Shown: positions 51,857 to 64,000 of the stretch, one piece after another | How the letters are laid out: each line of letters opens with the position of its first letter | Position numbering within the stretch: position 1 is the first letter of the stretch | Assembly (NCBI RefSeq): GCF_963576545.1 | Contig: NC_083655.1 | Location: 3,239,871-3,303,870 of the forward strand | DNA length: 64,000 bases | From: Limanda limanda | Taxonomy: Eukaryota; Chordata; Actinopteri; Pleuronectiformes; Pleuronectidae | Direction of reading: 5' to 3' | Made by a program: the position numbers and the translations under genes | Notes under the pieces: model-generated | The model's input: the letters and a program-made list of their open reading frames with translations, nothing else | What the model was told of the DNA's origin: nothing | Database searches by the model: none

Positions 51857-54117
51857 AGTCGTGCTTTCACACTCACACTGTTTTTTATTCCTCTCGATGC
51901 ATTTTTACCAACGCTGTCAAAATTTTAAAAAACCTGCTGCAGCATCGTGAGGAAAACAAACACAATCAGCTATTTACAGAAACCGGTTTCTGGCCCAAAG
52001 TGAGAATCACGACTTTCTCACTTCGGACTCAGATTGAGATTCTCTTGCACTTTGATTTCTGTTTCTCTAAATCAACGGTTCTTCTTCTGGTTCCTTCTTT
52101 CATTGTCGTACTTCAACAGATTGTTTTGAAGAGAGATTTGAGTATTGGGTCCTCTGAATAAGTGCAGTGACATTAAGAAAAAACTCATAATTATTAATCT
52201 CTTGATAATCTCTGACAAGTGTTTTAATTTGAATTTGTTTGTTAGTCCGCAGGATTACACAAAAAGAACGAGTCAAATAACGACAGAACTTGGTATGAGG
52301 ATGTGATATTGATCGTAAAATAACCCATTACATTTTGGTGCAGACACGGATCAGGAGGCAGATACAGGATTGTTTTTTTCCAAATAAAAATCAGGATCTA
52401 GTGAATTCAAATTCAAATGTCTAGTCAAGGGCTAGTTGAAAATGAAATTCCATCTCTGACTTCTTTCAGTTGATGGTTAATCAAACTAAACATTGTTTGG
52501 TTGAATTCCAGGAGCCACAAGAATTGTGGAGCAGCTGTAATAGAACAAATGGTCAGTCTGACTGGTTTATGAACTTTATAACTGCATTTGTGAATTTGAC
52601 TTCACTGCCCATGCCTCTGTGGTGTTGGACTCGTCTGCCGCCGGCTGACTCACTCACTGGCAGATCCTCGTGTATTTTAGCTCTTTCGAATGTTGGTATT
52701 TTTGGATTGTTGATGTGTGTAGGTGTGTTGTCTACTGTCTGTTTGTGTGCTTTGTTTGTGGACTCAATGCCTTATTTGGACAAATTAACTGTCCTGAAAT
52801 GCTCAATCACAAGCTCCCGTTGCCTTTGAAAAGCCATAAAACCACAACAGATCGAAATTGATAGCATCCAAGACTAAGAAAATCTCATCGGACAAGTGTG
52901 AATATTGTGAATACTTGCCTTAGAATGTACTTACACAATTAGGATTGTATCCGTCAGTTAACTCATGAATCAATTGACGTTTTGCTTGTTGTTGACGTAG
53001 TAGAAGTATAAGACCTGGCAATGGGAGGAAAATCATATCCAGTGAAAATGGATTATTGATGGTGTGGAGAGTTTGTATTTTATGTTTACAAACTAGAACA
53101 GGATTAAATTGCTCTTTATGGAAATGATGAGCGATAGATCTCCCACCACATCCGCATGCACACTATCAATGTCATTCATACAAGAGGCTTCATCACCATA
53201 AACATAAATAAACACTGGTTTTAGTACCGACTGCTTGTCTAGATTAAAAATGATGGCTCCTCACCCGGGTTTCCTGACTCTGTTTAGATTAATTTCCGCT
53301 CACACAGAGAGCTGCTTGACACTTTGGCACCGGACGTGATGGTTTGGCAGCAGTGCCCGGGCTCACCAGCAGAGAACTCGGGGCAGATGTTGTTACAAAG
53401 TGAATGGTTCAATCACAGTTCTGGAGACGGCTCTAAGAAAATCTGCTCACACACCCACGACCCCGACCCAGCTGGAACCTTCACAGCCACCGAGCGACTG
53501 CATGAATTAAACAGCGGTTTCCGTTCATTGTGAAATGTAGTAAATGTGCAAATTGAAAAGATGCACGTTGTTGGCACTATTCTCTATCCTGCACATACAC
53601 ACACTCTGAAATCATCTAACCACATTCAGGTCTGTTGCTGTGTTTATTAAATCAAATTCATTATTGACCCGAAAGCTTTTACAGGCATTTTTCAAGAGGT
53701 GTTATTAAAATTCCAGCTGTCGTCCACACAGCACCCCCCCCCTACTGGCTCTCCTCTCATCCAGCTCAGATCTGTGATCAGTAGGGACACCCCATCCAGC
53801 CCCTAACCCCCCTCCCCCCATCACTCTCATAAATCGTTGACATGGTCCAATTAACATCTATCTCACATTTCCAGATCCCGGAGATGCACGTGAAGGCTGA
53901 GCAGCTCTGACAGGCGCACAGCACACTAATGTTTTATCAGTGAGACACATCGGGGGGGTTTCTTCTTCTTCGCACCGGGACGCCGACGCCACTGACATGA
54001 CAGCACACTCTGAGGCTTTTGTATTAAGAGTCCATGGCGAGCAATATTTAAAAAGGTAGTTAATGTAGCACAGCAGTTGTGTAATGTTATAAATAATTCA
54101 TGTGAGGTTTATCTTAA

Positions 54118-54602
54118 AGGGACTCTTACCTTTGTTGCATTTGAGAATTACAGCACATTCAAATCATCCCGCCTTCCTCCAATGCCCCACCCCCTCGTTC
54201 CCATCCGCGGTGTTTTTTTGAAGAAACTTTATTTACAAGCAGACTTACAATTACTGCCTCCGCGCACGCACGTGAGTTTTTGTTTACCAAAGCAATGGAT
54301 TCGGTAAGTTATATACATTTACATTCACATGCCTTGATGACGCGGGACCGAATGCGCCACAAGAAGCAGACGGAAAACCTGCATGTCCATGCAGCAAACA
54401 GACAGGTCTGTCGGCCAATAAGGTCCTTCGGTCCGAAGAATTTTATTGGTTGAAGTTTTCACTAAATATTATGAGAGTGAAATAATTGTTTGTTTTTACT
54501 CCTGGTGGGTCTGTCTTGCATTTTAGAGTGTCATTACCTTATTAATACCAATTTAACCTTATCCAAAAAAAGTGTAAAAATGCAACAAAGGTAAGAGTCC
54601 CT
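54118..54602. mobile_element. MITE with 25-bp perfect inverted ends at TTAA
   Basis: A 485-bp element whose two ends are perfect inverted copies for 25 bases beginning AGGGACTCTTACCTTTGTTG. Both flanks are TTAA (54114-54117 and 54603-54606), consistent with a TTAA target duplication as in piggyBac; a shorter TWA duplication as in PIF/Harbinger cannot be excluded because the border bases are ambiguous. No transposase frame is present. Confidence 0.88.
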
Positions 54603-55760
54603 TTAAACTACTGCTTAGAAAACCACCAGTTTCTGACACAAAGAGGAATCAGGCAACATATTTTATTAAGAAATATTGAGTGAAAGTAATTTGTTATTAA
54701 GATTTCTTCTGCAACTTTTGGAAATATAACTCCTGAAAACAAGTTTAATCCGAATTGTGTATCAACATGTTCTGCTGAACTCTCCTTGTGCTCAACACGT
54801 CTATTTATTCTGCGTACATCGCCGGGTATGAAAGTGTTAGCGAAACGCCTTAAGCTCAGAATGTAAATCTAGAGGGGGATGAGAGTGATGAAGGATGTGC
54901 TCAGGTGAATCAAAACACAAGGCGCCTCTCCTTGAAGAAGCTGAAACCTCCCGGATGTGACCAAGAGGCAAATCCACCACCCGACGCTTTTTAAGCAGAG
55001 AACAAAACAAATACTCAGAGGCCGCCTGCAGGATCCCAGGCAGACACGCACAGCGATTACATAATGACGCTTCGTCCTTAAGAGCTATTTAAAACAAGGA
55101 AAAGTCTCTGAGCAAACACTCACAAACGTGACATGGAAATCCACCCCCCCCCCCCTCCCTAATAGGACATTAACTATTCATGCAGCATATTGCCAATCAA
55201 ACGGCTTTGTCTTCACGGGCTTGCAGAGAACCTCTTCCCATAAAACGGTGGACAAATATGCAGATAGGGAATATTCTTATCTGCGTCCCACTGCAGCAGC
55301 AATTTCTTTCCTTTTTTTTTCACTTAACACATTTTTCTGCTACATCAAACTTTAAAGCTACTGCATCTTTTTTTCTTTCCTGTCTGCATTTAGATCAAGC
55401 ATCCCTGCAACACTCATTTAAACTAGGCCTGTTTTTTATTTTTTAATGTTTGTGTTAAATCAGAATCATCTCAAGCAGAGCGGTGCGACGTGTTGTTCAA
55501 ATGTAGGACACGTTGATCTATTTATCATAAATGACACGCATATTGAAGTCAGGCGTCACATCTTTGATAAACATCATCGCATATATCATGGATGAAACCA
55601 TCACAAACTGGATATTTATGATTCGTGAAGAATTACGATATTTTCTGGGTTTTAACGCGGCCGACTTCGTCATTTATTGTGTTTTGCTGAGGTCAAAATG
55701 CTGCAGTCTCATAAAAATGCTCCGCCATGATCAAACTTCCTTTTTATAATGCTGGGGTTG

Positions 55761-55787
55761 TTTTTTTTTTTTTTTTTTTTTTTTTTT
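55761..55787. repeat. poly-T homopolymer, 27 bases
   Basis: Run of 27 T on plus. It could be the A tail of an old minus-strand retroposition, but no body was recognised beside it. Confidence 0.9.
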
Positions 55788-57160
55788 AAGGAAATGCTTT
55801 GCCGCCCATTCATCACTGCCAGTGAGGGCAGGAGATGAATCATTCTAATGTTGCTCTCACTGAAGAAAGCCACAGTGCAATAATGCCACCGAGCGCTCTG
55901 CGCCGCACTGTAAGCAATGAAAGTCAAAAGAAGAAAGAATGGAGATGATAACAGGCCAGAGAGGGCTTTATTCTCCTCTGTGTATTAATATGTTTGGTAC
56001 GTGTGGATTAAATCAGGATGAGGTTTTGCTGATTATCGTTTGTCCTCCTCCAAGACAAGTGAAATGCCTCTGAAGGTGTTTTCATGTTCAGGTTGATTAA
56101 CATGTGCCTCCACGCCACCCCCACCCCCCGGCGGATGAGTTCATGGAAAACACCCTCGGACCACGTGACTCCTGATTGGCCGTTACCGCTCGTCTGGCAG
56201 CCTATTTAAGTCCATGGAGCCATATGGTCTTTGAAAGGCCTTGTTCAGACTGCCAGCTCAAATCTGTCCTCTGTGTGCGCAGGTCCAGATCGGCTCCAGA
56301 TTGATTTGAGACAAACTGAACTGCAACAAAACACATGAGATATTTGAAAATCAGATCCAAGATGGTTTGAACTGCATTTCCAATAAGTCTCAAAACTCAG
56401 ATCAGATTCAGAGTCGGTCACAACTCAAGATAATCAAGAAACGGATCTAGTTTGTTCTAGAGTGCTTCAAAGCTAGATCCTTGATAACGAGATATAATGG
56501 GGAAAGTATAGCAATGAAAAATGCTGAGTATTTATATTTATATGAAATTTGAAATGTCTACACTGAAGGACAAGATAGTCTGATCGCTTCTATCTGGATG
56601 TACATGATGGTGACAGATAAACTGCCTTCATAATTGACAATAACCGTCTAGAACATTTCTCTGCTGAAATCTCCCTATAAATAATACTACTAATTGTTAT
56701 CGACATCAGTTTAACTATGAGAGACAGAGGGAAATATCAAATATTAGAAACCCTAAGTTGTTAATGTCTAAACATTGAATACTTGAGTCTTAGACACAGA
56801 CGTTCTCCATTTCTATGATTTCCTCTGAAAGGCTGCAGAAACAATTCATTTCTTTCAAGATCCATTATGTGAATAATTCTGTTCAGCAGTAAGTTCTCAG
56901 TGAGGCTGATTCACTGCAGATTGGAGGAGCAGTGACGAAGCAGAAATACAACCAGGTGAAAGAGAGATTTCCTTCAAGGTTTATTTTTGTTCCAAAGCAT
57001 TAATATGAAGAAATAATTTGGTCAAAACATGAAGGTTGATTCTTGAAGTTGTTTTTCATCGATAGTTAAAGGTGAAGCCATTTCTCCTCCAACCCAATCA
57101 CTACTGCTCATGCTCACTAATCTCTTGTTTATCCCCAATCTGAGACATGCATTTTTCATA

Positions 57161-57177
57161 TGTGTGTGTGTGTGTGT
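57161..57177. repeat. short (TG)n repeat
   Basis: Eight TG units in predicted intron 1. Confidence 0.9.
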
Positions 57178-60139
57178 TCGTTAATGCTCTCCCTCCAGAG
57201 AAGCATGTCTGATAAGAAATCTAATGACAAAATTCATCATTTATCTCTAAACGCCACAGCATACCATCGCAGTGCTGCATCAGAAGCAGGGGATTATTTC
57301 ACCTTGTCTCATTCCAGGATTTGGAAGAAGATGGAATCGTTGATGAGACAGATCATCACCAGTCGTCTGTTTCAAAGCTACTCGTGTAGAAAAAGCCCTA
57401 AATTGTCCGTCTCTCTCTTGGCAGACGCGGCCGGTGAATGACCAGTTTTCAGTTTGCGGTCTGTGAAGAGACTGTTGATGTTCGCATGAAAGCTTGATTT
57501 ATCTGTTGAATGGCTCTTTGACTCCCTGTTGGGACAATGAGCCTCTGTTCTTTTCTTCCTTTCTAGACTTCTAGTGATACGTTTAGAAAACAGTACGGCC
57601 TCCATCCCCCTGTAGCCACCTGCAGCGAGCCATTTTCTTCCTTGAGACAGATCTGGAGAAAGCTTCGCTGTGTGATGTAATTATACTGAGCTCCAGCTGG
57701 GGGGGGGGGGTGTGTGTGTGACAGAGACGCCCACTGATAATTAATCCCCATCATAGATGTCCATTTCCCAGCCTTGATTGGCCAGTCTGGTCAAAAAATG
57801 AAATCTGAATTTGGCTTTTCCGAATCCAAACAGCCACGACGTGTGGTCTAGGACTAAGCCCGGCTTGACTAATGATGCTCGGCATTATGCAGCGTGTAAG
57901 ACGCTTTGCTCAGCTGCACACACGCTGTCACGACTGACTGATAATTGCACAGTCGCTCACAGTTGAGTTGACACAACACTTCAGGGTAGGGTCCATCCAA
58001 CTGGTGTCCAATCAGCGAATCCAGTGATCAACATGTACAGTTTGGCCTTTATGCCCATAGTGCTGTGTCGGCATCACGCAGGGATATTAAAGCACCGCAG
58101 TCTGGAAGTGAAACAGACCATATCTGTGTTTACAGAGATTCATAATGTAATTAGCTCCGTGCCCTTTTCAAACGGGGCAAAACATCCACAGGGCTGCAAA
58201 CACACATGTTGTTATATGAAGGAGCATCTCTCTCCTTTCAGAGCATCTGCAGTTCCCTCCGGTCGACTGCCGAGCATCTGCAGACCCTGTGAGGATAGAT
58301 GGGTAACTCCCAGGGAAGTCTGCAAGTCGGGGGGGGGGGGGGCTGCAAGAAGAACCAGATAACAGCTTCCAGTAGGTTAAATGATTCAGCCTTTTAATTA
58401 AGTTGGTATTAGACTATCTGACCAGCGGAGGAGGCAAACAATCAATCACAACTTCACATTGAAGCCATTTACCTGACTAAGCACATTGCAAGGCCTAGTT
58501 CAGCTTTGCTAACTTGTGATTTCTTCAGTCATCTTTTATACAAACTACTAAAATGTATAAAGGAATGAAAACACCTCTCATGCCACCCCAGTTGAGTGAA
58601 GGCCAACATCCCTACTCTACTGAGCTTGCACAGCTTTAAATTCTCTCTGTCGTTGCAGCTAAGCTTTCATATTTCCCACTTGTCAAATGTGGAGAACCTC
58701 TGTAACTGCTTTATGATTTTAAATTGAAAGTTTGGGTCTGTCGTCTTGTGGTGCTGCACGTTAATGATGCATGGTAATGACTCGTATACGTGAGGGAAGA
58801 GTGACGTGATGGGTTTTCAGCCAGGAGCCTGCCACCGGTGTGTTATGCTTGTTACATATTGAACGTCACTTCATTTTGAGCTGTTGAAACAGAATTGTTG
58901 CCTGAACATTTGATGAATCATTCAAGGTAATAAATCAAGGGGAAATATCAAAAATGGGGCATCTGTGAACATTTGGTTATTTCCCCCTTGGTGATCTAAT
59001 ACCCTCGGTTTCTCATGGAACAGTGTGATGGACATGAGATGAACTGATAGTCACCTCTTTCTTTCCACGGCTCAGACACATCTCTCAAACCAAAAGGAAT
59101 AGAACCGTTATCTTCCCCAGGCCCCAATTACAGGAAACAGAAAAACATCCGAACTTCTCCCTCAGCACAGAGTCTCTCATCATACGTGTAAATAACGTTT
59201 ACTGCATCGCTGCCACAGCCCGGAACTCCAGCAGCAGCTCCAGCAGCAGCTCCAGCAGCCTCCAGGTGGTGATGGAGCTTCTCTGTGGATCCATCACAGC
59301 TTGTTCTTCTTCCCAACGCGCACCGTGTGGCCCAACAACACGCAGCTGAGTCACATGACTCTTGACATCTCCCTCCTCAACATTTTGCAAACACATCCGA
59401 GAAGGTGAGCACCTTGCAAAAGGAATAAACGCAACGCAGACTGGCAGCCATTCACCCCCCCTCTCTCCCTCTCTCCCTCTCCCTCTCCCTGTGCCTCACC
59501 AGAAGCCAATCAAAGCCACATTAACAGGGACAGCTGAGCATCTGGCACTTGGCTCACGCATCTTGGCACAAACACACACAAACACACACACAGAGACAGA
59601 CAGACACACAACTGTCAAGGCATTTCACAGAATGCAAACACTGAGACATTCACTCCAGAACGCGCCTGTGCGTGTTTTGCTGCAGCGATAGAAAAGCTCG
59701 ACTCCGGTTTCCTGCAGTGCGCGTAAATTCCAATCTGGCTACACTGGTGCAGCGCAGGGATCGGAGAGTCTCCAACTCCCACTCCTGTTTCCATCAGCCC
59801 TGGCATGTCGTGCACATCTCCACCGAGCAGCCGAGGGCACGACCACCACCCCCCGGGGGGTAGAGCCCGGAGCCGGAGACCCCAATAAAACCAAATACGC
59901 GCTCCCTTGCAGCCAAAGAGAAAGTACGCGCACTTCCACTTCGCCTCCCCGGTGCCAAATCTTCACCAGGCTCATTTCCAAACGCGCACACGACTGATTC
60001 CCTATTTGTTTTTCCCAGTTTCATCAAATAACAAGTCAATGAAGGAAAAGGCTGTGGATCCATCCTGACGCACAGGGCGCAACATGAGAAACTTGCAGGA
60101 TGAAATGATGCGTTTCACAAACTTCCTCATCCGTCTTAC

Positions 60140-60660
60140 CTGTCCTCACGCACGACCCTCACGCCAAATTCAATTCCATTCAACGGTAAAAAGCGTGTGC
60201 GTGTGCGTGTGTGTGAGTTTGCTCCTCATCCTCCTCTCCTCCTCGCGTCTCTGGTCCATCGTCCCTGATTCACTCCTCTCCTCCTCCTCCGTCCTCCTCC
60301 ATCCTCTCCGGGGCAGAGCTGGACTGCTGCTGCTGCTCGCCGCCGAGAAGCCGATGCTCACCCGCTTCCTCTCCCCCCCACCACCCCCTTTTCGTGCGTG
60401 TGTGCATGCGTGTGTGTGTGTGTGTGTGTGTGAGCCGAGCCCCATGCACGGTGCGTGTGCGCGGATCTCTCCCCTGCAGAAGAATCCTCCAATCCTGCCC
60501 GGCTACTGCGAAGGCTCAGGCCGAGGAAGGCAGCGGATTGGTCGGTTCCCACATCACTCCTCGGCCCGGACCGGCCTCCCTGTGCCTCCCCTCCACCTCC
60601 ACCTCCACCTCCTCCTTCTCTCCATTATCTCCCTCTCCTCCCCTGCTCCTGCCTTTCTCT
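60140..60660 (-). other. cdh7: candidate untranslated first exon of cdh7
   Basis: On the minus strand a GC- and CpG-rich block ends in the near-perfect donor GGACAG|GTAAGACG (exon base 60140). The gene needs a 5' exon upstream of 40797, and no better candidate is visible between the two. The block holds a 91-codon upstream ORF (60445-60170) that ends before the donor, so it would be a uORF and not an N-terminal extension. Transcription start is unknown. The other possibility is that it is the promoter of a divergent transcript. Confidence 0.45.
60394..60432. repeat. (GT)n-rich repeat inside candidate exon 1
   Basis: GTGCGTGTGTGCATGC followed by a pure GT run. On the minus strand it codes for histidine-threonine repeats in the 91-codon upstream ORF. 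Confidence 0.9.
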
Positions 60661-60700
60661 GTTAACACGTGATTATAGAAGATAGGGATCAGGGAGCGAT

Positions 60701-63426
60701 GTGTTATCCCCATCTCATTTTCTCTCTCAGAGACAAACCCCTTCCCTGGCTGTCCCAGTTGGATCCACAGCACCGGTGACTGTGCAGAGAACTGTTCTGC
60801 AGGAGGGAGAGAAGATGGGCTTCAAAACAAGAGGAATGTAACTTTAATTAGTCATAAAAGTTTCGACTCATCCAAGCATGAGAGCCTGTCGGGACTAAAA
60901 ACTGCTCTAAATGTTGCAGTAATTTTTTTTCTGTTTCTCATTTCAGCAACAAAACTTGGAAATAATATGTTAAACTTTTTCAGCCTGGAGCGTTCAACTA
61001 AGTTTTTTTTGTCCTGAAGCGTGAGTGTCAAATATGGGAATTTTAAACATTTTTTAGTTTAAAAAAAATAAGGTTCGATATGAATAGTGATTTCAAGATA
61101 TCACTGTTTTCAGACCTGCACCGAACTTCGAATATTCTCCTGGATTTATCCGGAAGGGCAGATAATCCAGACTTTTTCTTGAGTCTTGGAGTGAGGCCAT
61201 GTGATGACACACCAAATAATTCACCACAAGCAACATGCCATCCCTCACTTATAAGAGAACAATCTCCTGCTGTGTTCTTCTTATTTGAAATGTAAAGTCT
61301 GGATAATGTCCGGAACCAATTGTCTGGACATTTTCTGAACATGTGTTTCTGAAATCAGCTCATTTGAGTCATAATTGTGACTTCATGTGGGTCATGGGTC
61401 AAGATTAAGGATATGAATATTCAATTTAAAATCATATATAACATGTAAGGATCTAAACCTAGTGGCAATGTTGAGCCTCAGCCTTTTTATTTTAAAAATC
61501 AATTGGTGTTTTCGGAACATATATAATTTAAGGTGTTTTTCATGTCTGGAGGAGACATCAGTTATTATTTTTCAAAAAAAAATCTGGTTTCCAAATCCAT
61601 TTTTAAATATTTAGAGTCAGAGTCTTCCAACCAAATCTTTTTTTCGTGTTTTAAATACGAGGTATCTCTCTGGTCGAGAGTCAGGAAGAGTTGAACGTTA
61701 CTTTCATCCTCCACAATCTTAACAGCGCCATCAGCAAAGTGCGGATACCAATTACTCTGCTGAGTTAAGAGGAGGTAGCGGAGGGAGGTCAACATCTAAG
61801 CAGCAGGATCCAGGGAAAAATAATATGGAGATTCCCAAAGTTAATTTAGTCATGTGGCCCTTCACTGTGCGAGTAAAGCTCAGAAGATCATTTCTGCAAA
61901 GTGTTTTGAGCTTTTTGGGAGATTCGTACATGTGTTCTGAGTTGATGAGGTCAGACCTAACACTCAGATTTACATTTCTAAAGACAGAGGACACAGGGGC
62001 ACAAACTTGGATATGGTAATTGTAATGAAAGCTGTTTTTTTTGCTTTTCTATATTAAGTTTAAATAAAGGTGAGTCAGCGGTCGAGGTGCGTAAGTGATG
62101 CACAGTGGTGTTTTGTTTCCAAAATGTTTTGACAATGGCCAGTGGAATTCAAAACTGTATCTGCAGCCATGTCTGCATCTATAAAAACACTTTTCCTTCC
62201 CGAGTGTCGACACATCTGGCGTCGCTGACAGCCTGTCACAGGGTCGGTCCCCTCGGGGCATTTCAATGATTTGCGCTGTCTGGTCATAATCTGACCGGGG
62301 ACCCAAAGCACAGACTCACAATCACACTGTGGCGAGGACGAGCAATATCAGTGTGTGTGTGAAACCTTATTTTAACAGCTCTGCGTTCAACCTTCATGCC
62401 ACAACAAGAGAGGAGAGTCGACATGAGCCACAGCAAAGTGATTTAGTGAGACCAGGCTGAATGAAGAAGCAAAAGCTGGGTAATAAAATATGCAATGATT
62501 ATAAACACGTCCCCACTTATACAAAAATAAAGCCAAAAATGTATCAGACACAGTTGCTGCCATCTTGGCTCGAGAAATAAGTTCCAATGTCCCGTAATAC
62601 AAGCGCTCGACCAATCATGAGCCAGTCTGACCTGTAACTCCACCCTGTTTTTATAGCCTCAAATAACTAATTACAACCAAACATATCAGAAAAGGATAAG
62701 AAACCATAATCACGTAAATATATCGGACGTGTAATGGGACTATTTAGTTTGATCCATGTCCCATCTGCTAACACGGAGGAGTTGAGTTTTACGATCTATT
62801 CTGCAGCTGACCACAAGGAGGCGATATCATGTCTTTCATGTATATATACAGTCTATGATTTGACTACATCAGGCTGCTTCTGCCACAGCATCTAGTAGAA
62901 TCTCTTAATATTATGTCTTAAAAATTGACAGTAATTACTTTTCGATTTGACTGGATAAACATATTGCAGCAGACAGATGTTGCATCAGCTCATTCCAGCT
63001 GCTACAGTTCAATATGAGTCCGACTGATGAGAAACCACTTCTCTACAGAGCAGAGGTTTGTTATGATTGGGTCGATAATTGGAAAAAGCAGGTTTGAAAT
63101 TTGGGCAAAAGTTTCTGGTGCCATTACTTCTGAGAGGTCCAAATATATTTCATTTAAATTGTTAAGCTTTCATTTTGGACTGTGTGGCTGCAGTGAAGTT
63201 CCAGCCTGATCAACTTCTCTCAACTGCAGATGGATAAGATGATCTATAAAGGATGGAAGGACCATGACCAGGAAAAACTTCAAACAAAAATCAGACTCCT
63301 GAGACATAATTCTGATCAGGAAAAGACCAGCTGTCTTGAATCAGATGTTAAACTTCAGGATATTCTACCACACATATTATTTTAAGCAATAATTCACGCT
63401 GAATGTGTCCTGATTCAGAAAATATT
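60701..63426. other. upstream flank of the cadherin gene
   Basis: No gene is recognised here. The sequence is mostly AT-rich and unique-looking, apart from a repeat fragment near 62.53-62.86 kb. Small open frames on both strands have no familiar motifs. Confidence 0.7.
62530..62859 (+). mobile_element. dispersed fish repeat ending TATATACAGTCTATG
   Basis: Contains TTGCTGCCATCTTGGCTCG near 62550, GACCAATCATGAGCCAG near 62610 and ends with CAAGGAGGCGATATCATG and TATATATACAGTCTATGA. Repeats with a 'catcttggctc' start and a 'tatatacagtctatg' end are common in teleost genomes, usually as small DNA or SINE-like elements. Family and exact limits are not determined. Confidence 0.5.
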
Positions 63427-64000
63427 AGTGCTGTCAAACGATTAAAATATTTAATCGCGATTAATCGCATTTATGTCATAGTTAACTCGCGATTAATCGC
63501 AATTGATCGCAAATTTGTATCTATTCTAAATGTCCCTTCATTTATTTTTTTTCCATCATTTTTTTTCGTTTTAATGCTACATGCAACATGGTAAAGTGGA
63601 TTGGCTTGCTTTATGCAAATGTTTTATTTTATTGAAAAACGACATTGCCAAACAGGGCGGTACAAAATAAAATTATGAAGTGCACATTTCAGGTAAACAA
63701 GGACTCAGCCTACAGTGCAGTTAAACCATGGCTTAATATTACATTTTTTTTAAGTTTGCTGTGAACATAGCAGTCAGGCTTCTTATTTCAGAAACAATGA
63801 ACCATAACAGTTAGGGTACCAATAAAAGGTAAGCCTACTACTTCTTTGCTTTCAGCCAGCTACTCAAACAGACAAGCAACAAAATAAGCGTTCTGATGTC
63901 TGAGGGTCAGTGAAGGGGTCTGGGTGGAACATGTGACTGTTTGGACCAATAGGATGGGGTTGTTCGGGCATCGGGGCTCAATGAGGAAGTGAAGTGTTGT
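63427..64000. mobile_element. left end of a hAT-like element, continues off window
   Basis: Starts AGTGCTGTCAAACGATTAAA and is followed by nested TTAATCGCGATTAATCGCA palindromic motifs, a layout typical of hAT (Charlie-like) non-autonomous ends in fish. The other end and the target duplication lie outside the window, so size and family are open. No transposase frame is visible in the part present. Confidence 0.6.

Larger units (their letters stand above)
40797..60139. other. predicted intron 1 (19.3 kb)
   Basis: This span joins the candidate first exon to the first coding exon. It contains the 970-bp hAT element, the MITE, a SINE remnant, a repeat near 46.7 kb, a CAT array at 49111-49134, several homopolymer G tracts and a 27-base poly-T. 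Stretches 40820-44040, 44240-46700, 46840-50070, 51070-54100 and 54610-59640 show no recognisable gene. Existence as a single intron depends on the exon 1 prediction. Confidence 0.5.
59640..60700. promoter_or_regulatory. CpG-rich promoter-like region
   Basis: This stretch is visibly richer in CG dinucleotides (runs such as CGCGTAAATTCC, CCCGGAGCCGGAG, CGGCCCGGACCGG) than the AT-rich introns. It contains a CCAAT box on the minus strand (ATTGG on plus at 60537-60541), poly-CCT tracts and GT repeats. Its place upstream of the minus-strand gene fits the cdh7 promoter. No clear TATA box was identified. Confidence 0.5.

Noticed and set aside
51430..52161. 243-residue open frame on plus
   Set aside because: Runs through GT and poly-G repeats, has no recognisable domain and no codon constraint; homopolymer length decides its frame.
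60084..60665. 193-residue open frame on plus
   Set aside because: Composed of GT repeat and proline/serine/leucine low-complexity codons in a CpG-rich block; likely chance.

Overview
This window looks like a piece of a teleost fish genome. It has one vertebrate gene spread thinly over tens of kilobases, many long dinucleotide and tetranucleotide microsatellites, and a fish-like mix of hAT, Tc1/mariner, LINE and SINE remnants. There is no prokaryotic gene layout. Almost all short open frames are chance frames in introns or frames through simple repeats.

The only protein-coding gene I can support lies on the minus strand and runs right to left. It is a type II classical cadherin, best matched from memory to cadherin-7 (cdh7). 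Nine coding exons can be placed to the base: 40445-40215, 26008-25714, 21084-20965, 12054-11887, 10268-10081, 9690-9437, 5523-5387, 2665-2544 and 722-605. Exons 2 to 9 are 295, 120, 168, 188, 254, 137, 122 and 118 bp, the conserved exon lengths of this family. All have GT-AG borders and matching phases. Together they give 544 codons plus one base: signal peptide, short prodomain with a furin site, EC1-EC4 and the first part of EC5. The rest of EC5, the transmembrane segment and the catenin-binding tail must lie to the left of base 1. A CpG-rich block near 59.6-60.7 kb, ending in a near-consensus donor at 60140/60139, is a good candidate for the promoter and untranslated first exon. It would join an acceptor just upstream of the first coding exon (40797/40796).

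The rest is intron and upstream flank. Intron 1 (about 19 kb) holds a 970-bp non-autonomous hAT element with an 8-bp target duplication (50086-51055), a 485-bp MITE with 25-bp perfect inverted ends (54118-54602), a tRNA-type SINE remnant (about 44.05-44.24 kb) and another dispersed-repeat remnant. Intron 2 (about 14 kb) holds a second hAT copy with an 8-bp target duplication and a broken transposase fragment (31733-32376), a decayed Tc1/mariner transposase copy (about 29.9-30.7 kb) and a direct tandem duplication with a 649-bp period (32865-34144). Intron 3 holds the 3' end of a LINE (about 25.14-25.61 kb). Intron 5 holds a 210-bp ATCT array that stops about 40 bp from a splice donor. A further hAT-like end starts near 63427 and runs off the window.

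I did not find a new multi-gene system. The items most worth following up are the predicted first exon with its long upstream ORF, the CT microsatellites that serve as polypyrimidine tracts of two (probably three) cadherin exons, the two hAT insertions and the MITE with clean target sites, and the local tandem duplication.
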